Below, in pieces: positions 10,423 through 19,803 of a stretch of 64,000 nt of DNA. Below the pieces are notes generated by a model. That model worked only from the letters and a program-made list of their open reading frames with translations. It had not been told where the DNA came from and ran no database searches. The DNA is from Pseudofrankia inefficax (lineage in GTDB: Bacteria; Actinomycetota; Actinomycetes; Frankiales; Frankiaceae), in assembly GCF_000166135.1 (NCBI RefSeq), contig NC_014666.1, positions 5,952,001-6,016,000 on the forward strand, read 5' to 3'. The stretch's first letter is position 1. Each line of letters opens with the position of its first letter. The position numbers and the translations under genes were made by a program.

Positions 10423-10497
10423 TGATCGCCGTTTTGGCCCTCGCGTGGTCGTGGAACAGCAACAACTACAACCACCTGAGGGCTGAAACGGCGATCA
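10423..10497. repeat. 75-bp long imperfect inverted repeat between convergent genes
   Basis: The 20-base arms at 10423-10442 and 10478-10497 pair at 18 of 20 positions (TGATCGCCGTTTTGGCCCTC and its partner). A second inner pair at 10445-10454 and 10466-10475 matches at 8 of 10. It lies between mazF and ctaB, which converge. It could serve as a two-way terminator, or be a small dispersed or MITE-like element. Copy number in the genome is not visible here. Confidence 0.75.
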
Positions 10498-10500
10498 AGC

Positions 10501-10540
10501 CCCGGGGCCGGAGGACGAGACCCGGAGCCGGAGGACGAGC
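10501..10540. repeat. Two tandem 20-bp units
   Basis: 10501-10520 and 10521-10540 differ at two positions. Each contains CCGGAGGACGAG. They lie directly after the inverted repeat in the mazF-ctaB gap. Confidence 0.7.
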
Positions 10541-10595
10541 CCTAGGCCGGCGGGTGCGGCCGGGGGCACGACCGCAGCCGAGGGTGGTGGGGCTG

Positions 10596-11876
10596 TCAGA
10601 CCAGGGGGCTGACGGCGACGGCGATGAAGAGCAGCGTCAGGTAGGTGATGCTGTAGTGGAAGAGGCGCATCGGGCGGATCTCGGTGCCCTTGGCGATCTG
10701 GTGGGTCATCCGGTGGGCCTCGAAGAGGAACCAGGCGCCGGTGACGACCGCCGTGCCGAGGTAGACGTAGCCCGCGTCCGCGACCGGGTAGAGCGCCAGC
10801 GACGTCGCCACCATCACGTACGAGTAGATCAGGATCTTGCGCCCGACCTCGCGTAGCGGCGCGACGACCGGCAGCATCGGCACGCCGGCGGCCGCGTAGT
10901 CGTCCTTGAACTTGATCGCCAGCGCCCAGAAGTGCGGCGGGGTCCAGAAGAACACGACCCCGAACAGCACGACCGCGCCCCAGCCCACCGTGCCGGTCAC
11001 GGCGGACCAGCCGATCAGCACCGGGAAGCAGCCGGCGGCGCCGCCGATGACGATGTTCGACGACGTCCGGCGCTTGAGGCCGAGCGTGTAGACGAACACG
11101 TAGAACGCGATGGCGCCGTCGGCGAGCAGCGCGGACGGCCAGTTGACCAGCAGGCCGAACAGCAGCGTCGCGACGACACCCAGCACGATGCCGAAGCGCA
11201 GCGCCTCGACGGGCGTGACGGTGGCCTTCACCAGCGGGCGGCGCTTGGTGCGAGCCATGATCTCGTCGATGTCGCGGTCGACATAACAGTTGATCGTGTT
11301 CGCGCTGCCGGCGGCGAGGGTGCCGGCGACGAGCGTGATCAGGATCAGCCAGAGCGACGGCAGGCCGCGCTTGGCGAGGATCATCACCGGGACGGTCGTG
11401 ATCAGCAGCAGCTCGATGATGCGCGGCTTGGTCAGCGCGATGTACGCGCGTGTCTTCGCCAGCGCGGCGTCGAGGCGGCCCCCGGCCCCGGCCGGCCCCG
11501 CGTCGGCGTGGCCTACGCCAGCCTGGCCGGCGTCGGCCGTGGTGGGTTCGAGGACGCCGCCGGCCCCGGGCACGGAAGCCTCGGGCAGGACGGTCGCGGT
11601 GGCCAGGGTCTGGGCGACCGCGACCGCGCCGGGGACGTGATCCGCCTGGCCGCCCGCGGCGGTCAGCTGGCGGGCGCCGGGGACCGTGGCCGCGCGCTGG
11701 CGCGGAGCGGTCTGGCGGCGGCGCAGGACTGCCAGGGTGGACAGGGCGACCTCACGTTCAGCCCCCGGGAAGAGGGGCGGCACCGTTGCGCCCGCCGGGG
11801 CGGGCCGGGGTTCTACGTCGTGTCGGAGTCTAACCGCCCGTGGCGCGCAGGGGCGCGGCGACCACCGGCGGCGCAA
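10596..11876 (-). CDS. ctaB: Protohaem IX farnesyltransferase (haem O synthase)
   Basis: UbiA-family membrane enzyme that adds a farnesyl group to haem B to give haem O. It has about nine hydrophobic helices. The prenyl-diphosphate/Mg motif [20 protein letters not shown] and the second conserved loop [14 protein letters not shown] are both present. The catalytic core begins near residue 141 ([15 protein letters not shown]). The preceding 140 residues are low-complexity Ala/Gly/Pro sequence, so the true start may lie well downstream of 11876. The usual length is near 300 residues. It is divergent from tal and convergent with the toxin gene. Confidence 0.93.
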   Translation of the reverse strand: MRRRWSPRPCAPRAVRLRHDVEPRPAPAGATVPPLFPGAEREVALSTLAVLRRRQTAPRQRAATVPGARQLTAAGGQADHVPGAVAVAQTLATATVLPEASVPGAGGVLEPTTADAGQAGVGHADAGPAGAGGRLDAALAKTRAYIALTKPRIIELLLITTVPVMILAKRGLPSLWLILITLVAGTLAAGSANTINCYVDRDIDEIMARTKRRPLVKATVTPVEALRFGIVLGVVATLLFGLLVNWPSALLADGAIAFYVFVYTLGLKRRTSSNIVIGGAAGCFPVLIGWSAVTGTVGWGAVVLFGVVFFWTPPHFWALAIKFKDDYAAAGVPMLPVVAPLREVGRKILIYSYVMVATSLALYPVADAGYVYLGTAVVTGAWFLFEAHRMTHQIAKGTEIRPMRLFHYSITYLTLLFIAVAVSPLV

Positions 11877-12290
11877 CGCGAGGCACCCACCGGAACCCCG
11901 GCCGAACCGGGTCTGGTGACCCGATCGGGCCGAAACGGCATGACCGAGGTCGCATTCGTGTTAGGACCGTGCGGCGGTGGCCCGCTGGCCGTGAGACTTC
12001 CCCACAGGTCCCGCGGTCGACGGACAGCCGCGTCGCCAGTTGTTCACGTGGCCACCCTGTTCACCTCCGTGACGTGGGTGGGCACACTAGGCCAAGGCAG
12101 GTCCGCCCGCGGCGGCCAGCACCAAGGTCGCGCCACCGTGGGATGACCCCATCCATCACCGGGTAGGGAGGCGCTGAGGGCCCGGCCCGCACCCTGCCAC
12201 CGACGTCCTGGCCCGCGCCTGGCCCTGGACGCCTGGGCTGGTGCCTGGCCGTCGGGCAGTACAGCGTCTCCGCGGAGAGGAAACACGACC
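11877..12290. other. 414-bp divergent intergenic region, ctaB/tal
   Basis: No convincing gene. It must hold the promoters of ctaB (leftward) and tal (rightward). TTCACC at 12060 followed 17 bases later by CACACT at 12083 is a weak candidate for tal. In many actinobacteria a transketolase gene lies here between ctaB and tal, and none is present. Confidence 0.6.
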
Positions 12291-13394
12291 ATGACCAACC
12301 CGCTCTCCGACCTCTCCGCCGCGGGAGTGGCGGTCTGGCTGGACGACATCAGCCGCGACCGGCTGAACTCCGGCAACCTCGCCGAGCTGGCGAGGACGCA
12401 CAGCGTCGTCGGCGTCACCACGAACCCGACGATCTTCCAGAAGGCGATCACGTCGAGCAAGGCGTACGAGGAGCAGCTGCACGACCTCGCGATCCGCGGC
12501 GTCGACGTCGGCGAGGCGATCCGCCTGATCACCACCGCCGACGTCCGGGTCGCCTGTGACGTGCTGCGCCCGGCCTACGACGCCTCCGGCGGCACCGACG
12601 GGCGGGTCTCGATCGAGGTCGACCCGCGACTGGCCCACGACACCGACAAGACCCTGGCCGAGGCCCGTTCGCTGTGGTGGATGGTCGACCGGCCGAACCT
12701 GTTCATCAAGATCCCGGCGACCCTGGAGGGCCTGCCGGCCATCACCGCCACCCTCGCCGCCGGCATCAGCGTCAACGTCACACTGATCTTCGGCCTGGAG
12801 CGGTACGAGGCGGTGATGGACGCCTACATGACCGGCATCGAGCAGGCCCTCGCGAACGGCCGCGACGTCTCCCGGCTGGAGTCGGTCGCCTCCTTCTTCG
12901 TCAGCCGGGTCGACTCCGAGGTCGACAAGCGGCTGGAGAAGATCGACACCCCGGCCGCCCAGACGCTCAGGGCCAAGGCCGCCATCGCGAACGCGCGGCT
13001 GGCCTACGAGCGCTACGAGAAGGCGTTCGGGACCGAGCGCTGGGCGGCGCTGGCCGCGCGCGGCGCGAAGCCGCAGCGGCCGCTGTGGGCTTCGACGTCG
13101 ACGAAGGACCCGTCGCTGCCGGACACGCTCTACGTCCACGAGCTGATCGCCCCCGGGACGGTGAACACCATGCCCGAGGCGACCCTGCTGGCCTTCGGTG
13201 ACCACGGCGAGGTGCCCGGCGAGACGATCCGGCCGAACTACGCCGACGCCCACGGCGTGATGACGGCGCTGGCGAACGTCGGCGTCGACCTGGACGACGT
13301 GGTCGAGGTCCTCGAGCAGGAGGGTGTGACGAAGTTCGAGGACTCCTGGAACCAGCTGCTCGACGCGGTCCGCGGGCAGCTCGGAGCACACTGA
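12291..13394 (+). CDS. tal: Transaldolase
   Basis: 367 residues, normal for the long actinobacterial transaldolase. It transfers a dihydroxyacetone unit between sugar phosphates in the non-oxidative pentose phosphate pathway. The stretch [13 protein letters not shown] and the Schiff-base lysine in [16 protein letters not shown] identify it. GAGAGGAAA precedes the ATG. A strong hairpin follows the stop. It is the first gene of the tal-zwf-opcA-pgl set. Confidence 0.96.
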   Translation: MTNPLSDLSAAGVAVWLDDISRDRLNSGNLAELARTHSVVGVTTNPTIFQKAITSSKAYEEQLHDLAIRGVDVGEAIRLITTADVRVACDVLRPAYDASGGTDGRVSIEVDPRLAHDTDKTLAEARSLWWMVDRPNLFIKIPATLEGLPAITATLAAGISVNVTLIFGLERYEAVMDAYMTGIEQALANGRDVSRLESVASFFVSRVDSEVDKRLEKIDTPAAQTLRAKAAIANARLAYERYEKAFGTERWAALAARGAKPQRPLWASTSTKDPSLPDTLYVHELIAPGTVNTMPEATLLAFGDHGEVPGETIRPNYADAHGVMTALANVGVDLDDVVEVLEQEGVTKFEDSWNQLLDAVRGQLGAH

Positions 13395-13402
13395 CCGCGC
13401 GT

Positions 13403-13433
13403 CGCCCCGCCGGCCGTCGCGGCCGGCGGGGCG
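13403..13433 (+). terminator. Hairpin after tal
   Basis: Perfect 13-base arms (13403-13415 and 13421-13433, CGCCCCGCCGGCC and its complement) with a 5-base loop begin nine bases after the tal stop. There is no U-tract, which is common in this GC range. It suggests tal and zwf are at least partly transcribed apart. Confidence 0.65.
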
Positions 13434-13462
13434 CGGGCGCGAGGATTCCCAGGGACCGGCAC

Positions 13463-13534
13463 CACAGCACGACCGAGGATCACAGCACGACCGAGGATCA
13501 CGGCACGACCGAGGATCACGGCACGACCGACCAG
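13463..13534. repeat. Four 18-bp tandem repeats upstream of zwf
   Basis: Units of CACRGCACGACCGAGGAT at 13463, 13481, 13499 and 13517, the last diverging at its end. They lie in the tal-zwf gap. They are in frame with zwf with no stop between (His-Ser/Gly-Thr-Thr-Glu-Asp units), but there is no ATG or GTG upstream of them in that frame. Confidence 0.85.
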
Positions 13535-13573
13535 AACCCGACGACCGACGAGCACAGACAGGGAGAACCGCAG

Positions 13574-15109
13574 GTGGCGCCCACGGTAGGTGGCAACCCG
13601 CTGCGCGATCCGCGAGACCGCCGGCTCCCCCGGCTTCCCGACGCCAGCGCCCTGGTGGTGTTCGGCGTCACCGGAGACCTCTCGCGCAAGAAGCTGATCC
13701 CGGCCGTGTACGACCTGGCCAACCGCGGCCTGCTGCCGCCGGGGTTCGTGCTGCTCGGGTTCGCCCGGCGCGACTGGGAGGGTCATGAGCCCTTCATCCA
13801 GTTCGCCAGGGAGTGCGCCGAGAAGGGCGCGCGCACGCCGTTCCGGGAGGAGACCTGGGACCGGCTCGCGTCGTCGATCAGGTTCGTGAAGGGCTCGTTC
13901 GACGACGACGCCGGGTTCGACCGGCTCGCCGCTGAGCTCGACAGCCTGGAGGCGAGCCACGGCATCCGGGGCAACGCCGCCTTCTACCTGTCGATCCCGC
14001 CGTCGGCCTTCCCGGTGGTCCTCAAGCAGATGGAGCGCACCGGCCTCGCCGACGAGAAGGCGGCTGGCGGCTGGCGGCGGGTCGTCGTGGAGAAGCCGTT
14101 CGGCCACGACCGGAAGTCGGCCGGTGAGCTGAACTCGCTGGTCGACGACGTGTTCGGTCCGCAGGACGTGTTCCGGATCGACCACTACCTGGGCAAGGAG
14201 ACCGTCCAGAACCTGTTCGCCCTGCGGTTCGCCAACACGCTGTTCGAGCCGATCTGGAACTCCCAGTTCGTCGACTCGGTGCAGATCACGATGGCCGAGG
14301 ACGTCGGCATCGGCACCCGCGCCGGCTTCTACGACGAGACCGGCGCCGCCCGCGACGTGCTGCAGAACCACCTGCTGCAGCTGCTGGCGCTGACCGCGAT
14401 GGAGGAGCCGGTCAGCTTCGGCGCCGACACCATCCGCGCGGAGAAGATCAAGACCCTGCGCGCGGTGTCGCTGCCGACCGACCTGACCAGCTACGCGATC
14501 CGGGGCCAGTACGAGCAGGGCTGGCTGGCCGGCGAGCGGGTCAAGGGCTACCTCGACGAGGAGAACATCCCGGCCACGTCGACGACCGAGACCTACGCGG
14601 CCGTGCGGCTGGGCATCGAGACCCGGCGCTGGGCCGGCGTCCCGTTCTACCTGCGTACCGGCAAGCGGCTGCCCCGACGGGTGACCGAGATCGCGATCGG
14701 CTTCAAGCAGGCCCCGCACCTGCCGTTCGACGCGACCGACACCACCGAGCTGGGCCACAACCAGCTGGTCGTGCGGGTTCAGCCCGACGAGGGCGTGACG
14801 CTGAAGTTCGGCTCCAAGGTGCCTGGGACCGCGATGGAGGTCCGTGACGTCGCGATGGAGTTCCTGTTCGGCGAGGCGTTCACCGAGTCGCTGCCGGAGG
14901 CCTACGAACGGCTGATCCTGGACGCGCTGCTCGGCGACGCCATGCTCTTCCCGGACAACGCGGAGGTCGAGGAGTCCTGGCGGATCATCGACCCGCTGGA
15001 GGAGTTCTGGGCCAGCACGAAGCCGTTCACCTACCGCTCGGGCAGCTGGGGCCCGGCGGCCTCCGACGAGATGCTCGCCCGCGACGGCCGGCGGTGGCGC
15101 CGGCCATGA
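13574..15109 (+). CDS. zwf: Glucose-6-phosphate 1-dehydrogenase
   Basis: 511 residues, typical. It oxidises glucose 6-phosphate to 6-phosphogluconolactone with NADP+. The nucleotide fingerprint VVFGVTGDLSRKKLIPA and the active-site RIDHYLGKETVQN are intact. The start is GTG at 13574, with AGGGAGAA upstream. opcA, whose product activates it in actinobacteria, follows 127 bases later with a folded repeat element between. pgl then completes the oxidative branch as far as 6-phosphogluconate. Confidence 0.97.
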   Translation: MAPTVGGNPLRDPRDRRLPRLPDASALVVFGVTGDLSRKKLIPAVYDLANRGLLPPGFVLLGFARRDWEGHEPFIQFARECAEKGARTPFREETWDRLASSIRFVKGSFDDDAGFDRLAAELDSLEASHGIRGNAAFYLSIPPSAFPVVLKQMERTGLADEKAAGGWRRVVVEKPFGHDRKSAGELNSLVDDVFGPQDVFRIDHYLGKETVQNLFALRFANTLFEPIWNSQFVDSVQITMAEDVGIGTRAGFYDETGAARDVLQNHLLQLLALTAMEEPVSFGADTIRAEKIKTLRAVSLPTDLTSYAIRGQYEQGWLAGERVKGYLDEENIPATSTTETYAAVRLGIETRRWAGVPFYLRTGKRLPRRVTEIAIGFKQAPHLPFDATDTTELGHNQLVVRVQPDEGVTLKFGSKVPGTAMEVRDVAMEFLFGEAFTESLPEAYERLILDALLGDAMLFPDNAEVEESWRIIDPLEEFWASTKPFTYRSGSWGPAASDEMLARDGRRWRRP

Positions 15110-15117
15110 CGATCACA

Positions 15118-15189
15118 TTGGTTCGCTCCGTCCGGGCGGCGCGCTCCGGCCCCGTACTCGCTTCGCTCGCACGGGACCTCCGCGCGCCG
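15118..15189. repeat. Folded intergenic element, copy 1 (zwf-opcA gap)
   Basis: This stretch aligns along its length with 30754-30826. Both start TTGGTTCGC, share GTCCGGGCG and CTCCGGCCCCG, and carry the same mirror-like loop core CTCGCTTCGCTC (here 15157-15168). Stem A is 15137-15144 with 15182-15189, eight perfect pairs. Stem B is 15151-15155 with 15171-15175 (CCCGT/ACGGG). Compared with copy 2, both stems differ in sequence but still pair. Confidence 0.8.
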
Positions 15190-15236
15190 TCCTCCTCCGC
15201 TCACGGGCCCGTTCTCCTCGTTGCAAGGAGCTTGGT

Positions 15237-16259
15237 GTGACGACGCTTTGGGACACCACTGGCTCGGCGGTCGTCAAGGCGCTGGGTGCGGAGCGGCGGG
15301 CCGCCGGCGCGCTGGCGTTCGGGTTGGCGTTGACGCTTGTCGTGGTCGTCGATGAGAAGAACGTCGCCGCGGCGGAGAGCGCCGCGACGGCCGCCGCGGC
15401 GGCGCATCCGTGCCGGCTGCTGATCGTGGTGCGCCGCCAGATCGACGCGCCGCACCCGCGGCTGGACGCCGAGGTCTCGATCGGCGGGCGGCTCGGCCCC
15501 GGCGAGGCGATCGTCATGCGGATGTACGGCCGGCTGGCGCTGCACGCCGAGTCGGTCGTGCTGCCGCTGCTCGCCTCGGACGCGCCGGTGGTCACGTGGT
15601 GGTACGACGAGCCGCCGACCCGGATCGCGTTCGACCCGCTCGGCGTGTTCGCGGACCGCCGGGTCACCGACGTCGCGGCGGCGCCCGACCCGGTGGCCGC
15701 GCTGCGGCTGCGGGCGGCCGACTTCGCGCCCGGTGACACCGACCTGGCCTGGACCCGGATCTCCGGCTGGCGCACGCTGCTGGCCGCCGCGTTCGACGGG
15801 CGCCAGGACCGGCCCACCGCGGCGAGCATCGAGGCCGACCCGGCCGACCCGAGCGCCCAGCTGTTCGCCGGCTGGCTGCGGGCCCGGCTCGGCGTTCCCG
15901 TCGAGGTGGCCGCGAGCGGCTCCCACCGTGGTGTCCACGGCCTGCACGCCGTCCACGTGACCGTCGAGGACGGCGAGATCGCCGTCACCCGCGTCGACAC
16001 CCGGTCCGGGACGATCACCCGGCCGGGGGTCCCGGAGCGCCGGCTGCCACTGGCGCAGCTCGGCCTCGGCGACCTGCTCGCCGAGGAGCTACGCCGGATC
16101 GACGACGACAGCGTCTACGCCGACGCGCTCGCCACCTGGAGCGGCATCCCCGACCTGTCCGGCCGGTCCGGCCACCGCGAGCACGTCTGGCGGGACCCGA
16201 TGATGGAGACGGCCCCGACGCAGGCCCCGCCCGCGGCACCGGCTCCCAGCGGAAGCTGA
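15237..16259 (+). CDS. opcA: OpcA, glucose-6-phosphate dehydrogenase assembly/activating protein
   Basis: 340 residues from GTG, with AAGGAG upstream. OpcA has no enzyme motif. In actinobacteria and cyanobacteria it is needed for full Zwf activity, probably by stabilising the tetramer. The alternating hydrophobic strands, the conserved PVVTWWYDEPP block near residue 120 and the position between zwf and pgl identify it. Confidence 0.93.
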   Translation: MTTLWDTTGSAVVKALGAERRAAGALAFGLALTLVVVVDEKNVAAAESAATAAAAAHPCRLLIVVRRQIDAPHPRLDAEVSIGGRLGPGEAIVMRMYGRLALHAESVVLPLLASDAPVVTWWYDEPPTRIAFDPLGVFADRRVTDVAAAPDPVAALRLRAADFAPGDTDLAWTRISGWRTLLAAAFDGRQDRPTAASIEADPADPSAQLFAGWLRARLGVPVEVAASGSHRGVHGLHAVHVTVEDGEIAVTRVDTRSGTITRPGVPERRLPLAQLGLGDLLAEELRRIDDDSVYADALATWSGIPDLSGRSGHREHVWRDPMMETAPTQAPPAAPAPSGS

Positions 16260-16262
16260 TGT

Positions 16263-16280
16263 CGCGACGGATCCGTCGCG
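16263..16280. repeat. 18-bp perfect palindrome after opcA
   Basis: CGCGACGGATCCGTCGCG lies three bases after the opcA stop, in the 106-bp opcA-pgl gap. It may act as a small hairpin or a protein-binding site. Confidence 0.6.
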
Positions 16281-16365
16281 CACCAGACACACCCCAGGAA
16301 GCGCGCGCCCCACGCCCGCGCACCCCGACGCAGCCGGCGGCGAGGCCGGACCGAGGCGGTTACCG

Positions 16366-17118
16366 ATGGAACTGATCGTCCACCCGGACGCGGGCCTGCT
16401 CGCGAAAGCGGCGAGCGCCCGGTTGATCACGACGCTCGTCGACGCGCAGGCGCGGCGCGGCGAGGCGTCGCTGGTGCTGACCGGGGGCGGGATCGGCATC
16501 GCGCTGCTGCGCGCGGTGCTCGCCAGTCCCGCGCTGGAGGCCGTCAACTGGTCGAAGGTGGACATCTGGTGGGGTGACGAACGGTTCGTACCCGCCGACT
16601 CTCCCGACCGCAACGTGCTGCAGGCCCGGGAGGCGTTGCTCGCGCACGTGCCGGTGGACGAGAAACGGGTGTTCGAGATCGGTGCGCTGGCGTCCGAGGG
16701 TGGCGCCGACGGGTACACCGAGCCCGAGCAGGCGGCCGCCGACTACGCCGCGCAGCTCGCGGCCCACGCGCCCGACGGTGCCCTGGTGCCGGCGTTCGAC
16801 GTGCTGCTGCTCGGCATCGGTCCGGAGGGGCACGTGGCGTCGATCTTCCCGCACTCGCCGGCCGCGCGGGCCACGGAACCGGTGGTCGCCGTCCGCGAGT
16901 CCCCGAAGCCGCCGCCGAACCGGGTCTCCCTGACCTACCCGACGATCCAGGCCGCTCGCCAGGTCTGGGTGATCGCGGCGGGTGAGGAGAAGGCCGACGC
17001 GGTCGCCGCGGCCGCCGCCGGTGCCGGGCCCCTCGACCTCCCCGCGGCCGCCGCGACCGGCCGGGACCGGACCCTCTGGCTGATCGACCGCGCCGCGGCC
17101 TCCCGGGTCAGCGCCTGA
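16366..17118 (+). CDS. pgl: 6-phosphogluconolactonase
   Basis: 250 residues of the DevB/SOL type. It hydrolyses 6-phosphogluconolactone, the product of Zwf. The motifs LVLTGGGIGIALLRAV, VDIWWGDERFVPADSPDRN and LLLGIGPEGHVASIFPHSP are those of the NagB-like lactonase family. It is last in tal-zwf-opcA-pgl and ends ten bases from the convergent kinase gene. Confidence 0.96.
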   Translation: MELIVHPDAGLLAKAASARLITTLVDAQARRGEASLVLTGGGIGIALLRAVLASPALEAVNWSKVDIWWGDERFVPADSPDRNVLQAREALLAHVPVDEKRVFEIGALASEGGADGYTEPEQAAADYAAQLAAHAPDGALVPAFDVLLLGIGPEGHVASIFPHSPAARATEPVVAVRESPKPPPNRVSLTYPTIQAARQVWVIAAGEEKADAVAAAAAGAGPLDLPAAAATGRDRTLWLIDRAAASRVSA

Positions 17119-17128
17119 CGCTCGCCGC

Positions 17129-18955
17129 TCAGCCTCCGGTGGGCGGCTGGGCGGTCCTGTTCAGCGTGGCCACGCCGAAACTGGTGATCACCGTGGCGTC
17201 GTAGAAGTAGCCCAGGGTGCCGTTGGAGTTGAGGGTCAGCAGGAGCCGGAACGCCCCGGTGCACCGCTGGTTGGCCTGGGTGATGACCTCCTGCACCGTG
17301 ATCGCGGAGACTCCGGCCTCCCGCAGCACCAGGTCGGAGCCGCAGCCCTCGGACGACACGGACCTCCCGACGGTCTCGCCGACCTCGCCGCCCGTGATCC
17401 GCAGCGTGACGTCGAAGGTGACGGGATTCTGGGTCACGGTGCCGAACCAGTTGCCGACCATCTCGCCCGGCACCGCGCCGGCCCGGCCCCCCAGCGGCCC
17501 GCGGCCGCCGGGAGCGGTGGCGGTCGGGCTCGCGCCACGGGTGGCGACGCGCGCGGACGGCGTCGACCTCGGCGCGCCGTCGAGGTCGGCCCCGGCGGCG
17601 ACGGCGCCCCAGGCGGCGAGCCCGACCAGCGCGAGCACCACGACGACGGCGAGCGCCGCGAGCGGCGCCGGCAGCAACAGCGACACCGACAGCGGAAACG
17701 ACCGGCGACGCCGGCCCGGGACGTCGACGCGACCAGGCGACGCCAGCGTGCCCAGGTCCAGCTGCCCCAGATGCACAGGCGCGGCGTCGGGCACTGGCGG
17801 GTCAGGAGCGGCGAACCCGGCTGCCTCGGCGTCGCCGGCCCGGGCCCGGCTCGTGCCGTCGGCCGGCTCGGTCGCCTCCGCCTCGACGTCGGCGAACCCG
17901 AGCGCGACCGGCTGGCCGGCGGGACCGCGCGGCGGCCGTACGTCGGCGGCGGCGGGTGGCAGGGCCGCGATGCCCGCGCCCAGCGCGCGCTGGGCGCGGG
18001 TGAGCAGCGCCGCGACACCGTCGGCGCGCAGCCTGGCGGCGGGCTCCTTGAGGAGCAGACCGGCGATCACCGGCGCGAGCGGGCCCAGGTCGCGGGACGG
18101 CTCCGGCTCGTCGAACAGGACGGCCTGCAGCGAGGCGACCACGTCGTCGCGGTGGAAGGGGGCGACGCCGTCGGCGGCGAACAGCAGCGTCGCGCCGAGC
18201 GCGAACAGGTCCGCGGTCAGCGTGGTCGGGCCGCCGCGCAGCCGCTCCGGAGCCATGTACGCGGGAGTGCCGCTCGGCAGGCCACCGTCGGGAGGCTGCG
18301 TGAGCGTCGGGTCGGTGTCGGCCGCGGCGATGCCGAAGTCGGTGAGCAGCACCCGGCCGTCGTGGGCCAGCAGGATGTTGGACGGCTTCACGTCACGGTG
18401 GACGACGCCGAGGGCCTGCGCGGCGACGAGGGCGTCGAGCACCGCCAGCCCGATCCGGGCGACGTCGGCCAGCGGCAGCGGCCCGTCCTCGTCGACCGCC
18501 TCCTGCAGGGAGCGGGCCGCGACGGCCTCCATGACGATCCAGGGGGCGCCGTCGTCGACGACGGCATCGTGGACGGTCACGACGTGCGGGTTGGCCCGTA
18601 GCCGGGCGGCGTTGCGGGCCTCACGCAGCGCCCTGGACACCCAGGCCCCGGTGGAGTCGGCCCAGCTGTCGTCCTCGTCCGACCCGGGATCGGTGCCCGG
18701 CCGGGTGAACGCGAACGGGGGACGGATCTCCTTGACCGCGACGTCCACGTCGAGCACCTCGTCGCGGGCGAGCCAGACGGCGCCCATCGCGCCCACGCCG
18801 ATCAGGTCGGCGAGCCGGTACCGCCCGGCGATCAGCCGGCCGAACGGGGCCGCCACACCGGCCGTCTCCCGCTCCGACGGCTCGGCCTCACCTGTCGGCT
18901 GTGCCACCGACGGCTGGGCCAGCTCGCCGGTGTCGTCCGTGCGCTCGCTCCCCAT
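17129..18955 (-). CDS. Membrane Ser/Thr protein kinase (PknB/Hanks type)
   Basis: 608 residues from the ATG at 18955. The kinase domain spans about residues 46-330. It has the glycine loop G53-x-G55-xx-G58, Lys75 in VAVKEI, HRDVKPSN at 186-193, DFG at 206-208 and the SGTPAYMAPE activation segment, so it should be active. A Pro/Ala-rich linker and one membrane helix (PLAALAVVVVLALVGLAAWG) follow. The outer domain of roughly 130 residues has two cysteines and no PASTA repeats, so the signal is not peptidoglycan of the PknB type. Function unknown. It is convergent with pgl. Confidence 0.92.
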   Translation of the reverse strand: MGSERTDDTGELAQPSVAQPTGEAEPSERETAGVAAPFGRLIAGRYRLADLIGVGAMGAVWLARDEVLDVDVAVKEIRPPFAFTRPGTDPGSDEDDSWADSTGAWVSRALREARNAARLRANPHVVTVHDAVVDDGAPWIVMEAVAARSLQEAVDEDGPLPLADVARIGLAVLDALVAAQALGVVHRDVKPSNILLAHDGRVLLTDFGIAAADTDPTLTQPPDGGLPSGTPAYMAPERLRGGPTTLTADLFALGATLLFAADGVAPFHRDDVVASLQAVLFDEPEPSRDLGPLAPVIAGLLLKEPAARLRADGVAALLTRAQRALGAGIAALPPAAADVRPPRGPAGQPVALGFADVEAEATEPADGTSRARAGDAEAAGFAAPDPPVPDAAPVHLGQLDLGTLASPGRVDVPGRRRRSFPLSVSLLLPAPLAALAVVVVLALVGLAAWGAVAAGADLDGAPRSTPSARVATRGASPTATAPGGRGPLGGRAGAVPGEMVGNWFGTVTQNPVTFDVTLRITGGEVGETVGRSVSSEGCGSDLVLREAGVSAITVQEVITQANQRCTGAFRLLLTLNSNGTLGYFYDATVITSFGVATLNRTAQPPTGG

Positions 18956-19180
18956 CTCTGCCCGTCCGCCGATCCGCTCGCACGCAACGCACGGGCCAGA
19001 GCCCTCGTCAGGGGGCAGCAGGGAGCCCCCGGTGCCAGGCAGCGCCCGGCACCGGGAGAAGGGTAGTACCGCCGACGACACCCCGACGGGGAGTCACGGA
19101 AAAGTTGCCCAAAGCCGTAACACGCCGCCGAGGGCGCGCGGCCGGGCCGAGAAGACGAGGCCGGGCGCCCTGGCGGTCGG

Positions 19181-19519
19181 TCAGCTGCCGGCGGAGCGGA
19201 GCTTGGCGAGGGCCTCGGCGAGAATGGCCTCGCCGTCCTTCTCGTTGCGCCGCTCGCGGACATAGGCGAGGTGGGTCTTGTAGGGCTCGATCTTCGGCGG
19301 GGCCGGTGTGTTCTCCCGGTCGCGCCCCGCGGGGTAGCCGCAGCTCGGGCAGTCCCACGTGTCAGGGATAGCGGCGTCCGCGGCGAACGACGGACGCGTC
19401 TCGTGCTGGTTCGCGCACCAGAAGGAGATCCGCTGGCGAGCCGCAGTCTCCCCCCGCTCGGCTTCCCCCATGGGTCCTGCCCCGACCCGGCTCCCCCGGA
19501 TGGCGTTGCCACCTGCCAC
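19181..19519 (-). CDS. rbpA: RbpA, RNA polymerase-binding protein
   Basis: 112 residues. RbpA is an actinobacteria-specific protein that binds the primary sigma factor and stabilises the open complex. The core FWCANQHETRPSFA and WDCPSCGYPAGRDREN are diagnostic, with Cys and His ligands for the structural zinc seen in Streptomyces RbpA. The C-terminal sigma-interacting helix is YKTHLAYVRERRNEKDGEAI. The start is GTG, with AAGGAG ten bases ahead. Confidence 0.97.
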   Translation of the reverse strand: MAGGNAIRGSRVGAGPMGEAERGETAARQRISFWCANQHETRPSFAADAAIPDTWDCPSCGYPAGRDRENTPAPPKIEPYKTHLAYVRERRNEKDGEAILAEALAKLRSAGS

Positions 19520-19601
19520 GGTCCGCGTACTCCTTCGACTCAGTGCCGGTCAGGCCAGCCAGTGCCAGCCAGGTCAGACCTCGGACTCAAACCTCGGACC
19601 A

Positions 19602-19607
19602 GGTATA
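19602..19607 (-). promoter_or_regulatory. Possible -10 box of rbpA
   Basis: On the minus strand TATACC stands in an AT-richer pocket about 80 bases ahead of the rbpA start. No good -35 is visible. The rest of the 284-bp gap to 19803 shows no gene. Confidence 0.3.
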
Positions 19608-19803
19608 ACCCGGTTCGCTCTGGGGCGAGTGTAGGACGCCGGGCCCACCACGTGACGCACCGGGGCGGGCCGGAGTGGTCGCCCCCTGGGGGACATATCC
19701 CCGCCGGCCACCAACTGGCCCCGTCAGACCCCGAAAGCGGCCCTTTCCAGCGGCCCGCGAACCGGCGTGCCAGGCCCTTCCACGGGCCGGCCGGCGCGGT
19801 GCG

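Noticed and set aside
10596..11456. ctaB starting near the core at residue 141
   Set aside because: No start codon with a ribosome site was found right at the core, so the longer frame is listed and the doubt noted.
13394..13573. Extended zwf N-terminus made of the tandem repeat
   Set aside because: The frame is open, but there is no ATG or GTG ahead of the repeat, and AGGGAGAA fits the GTG at 13574.
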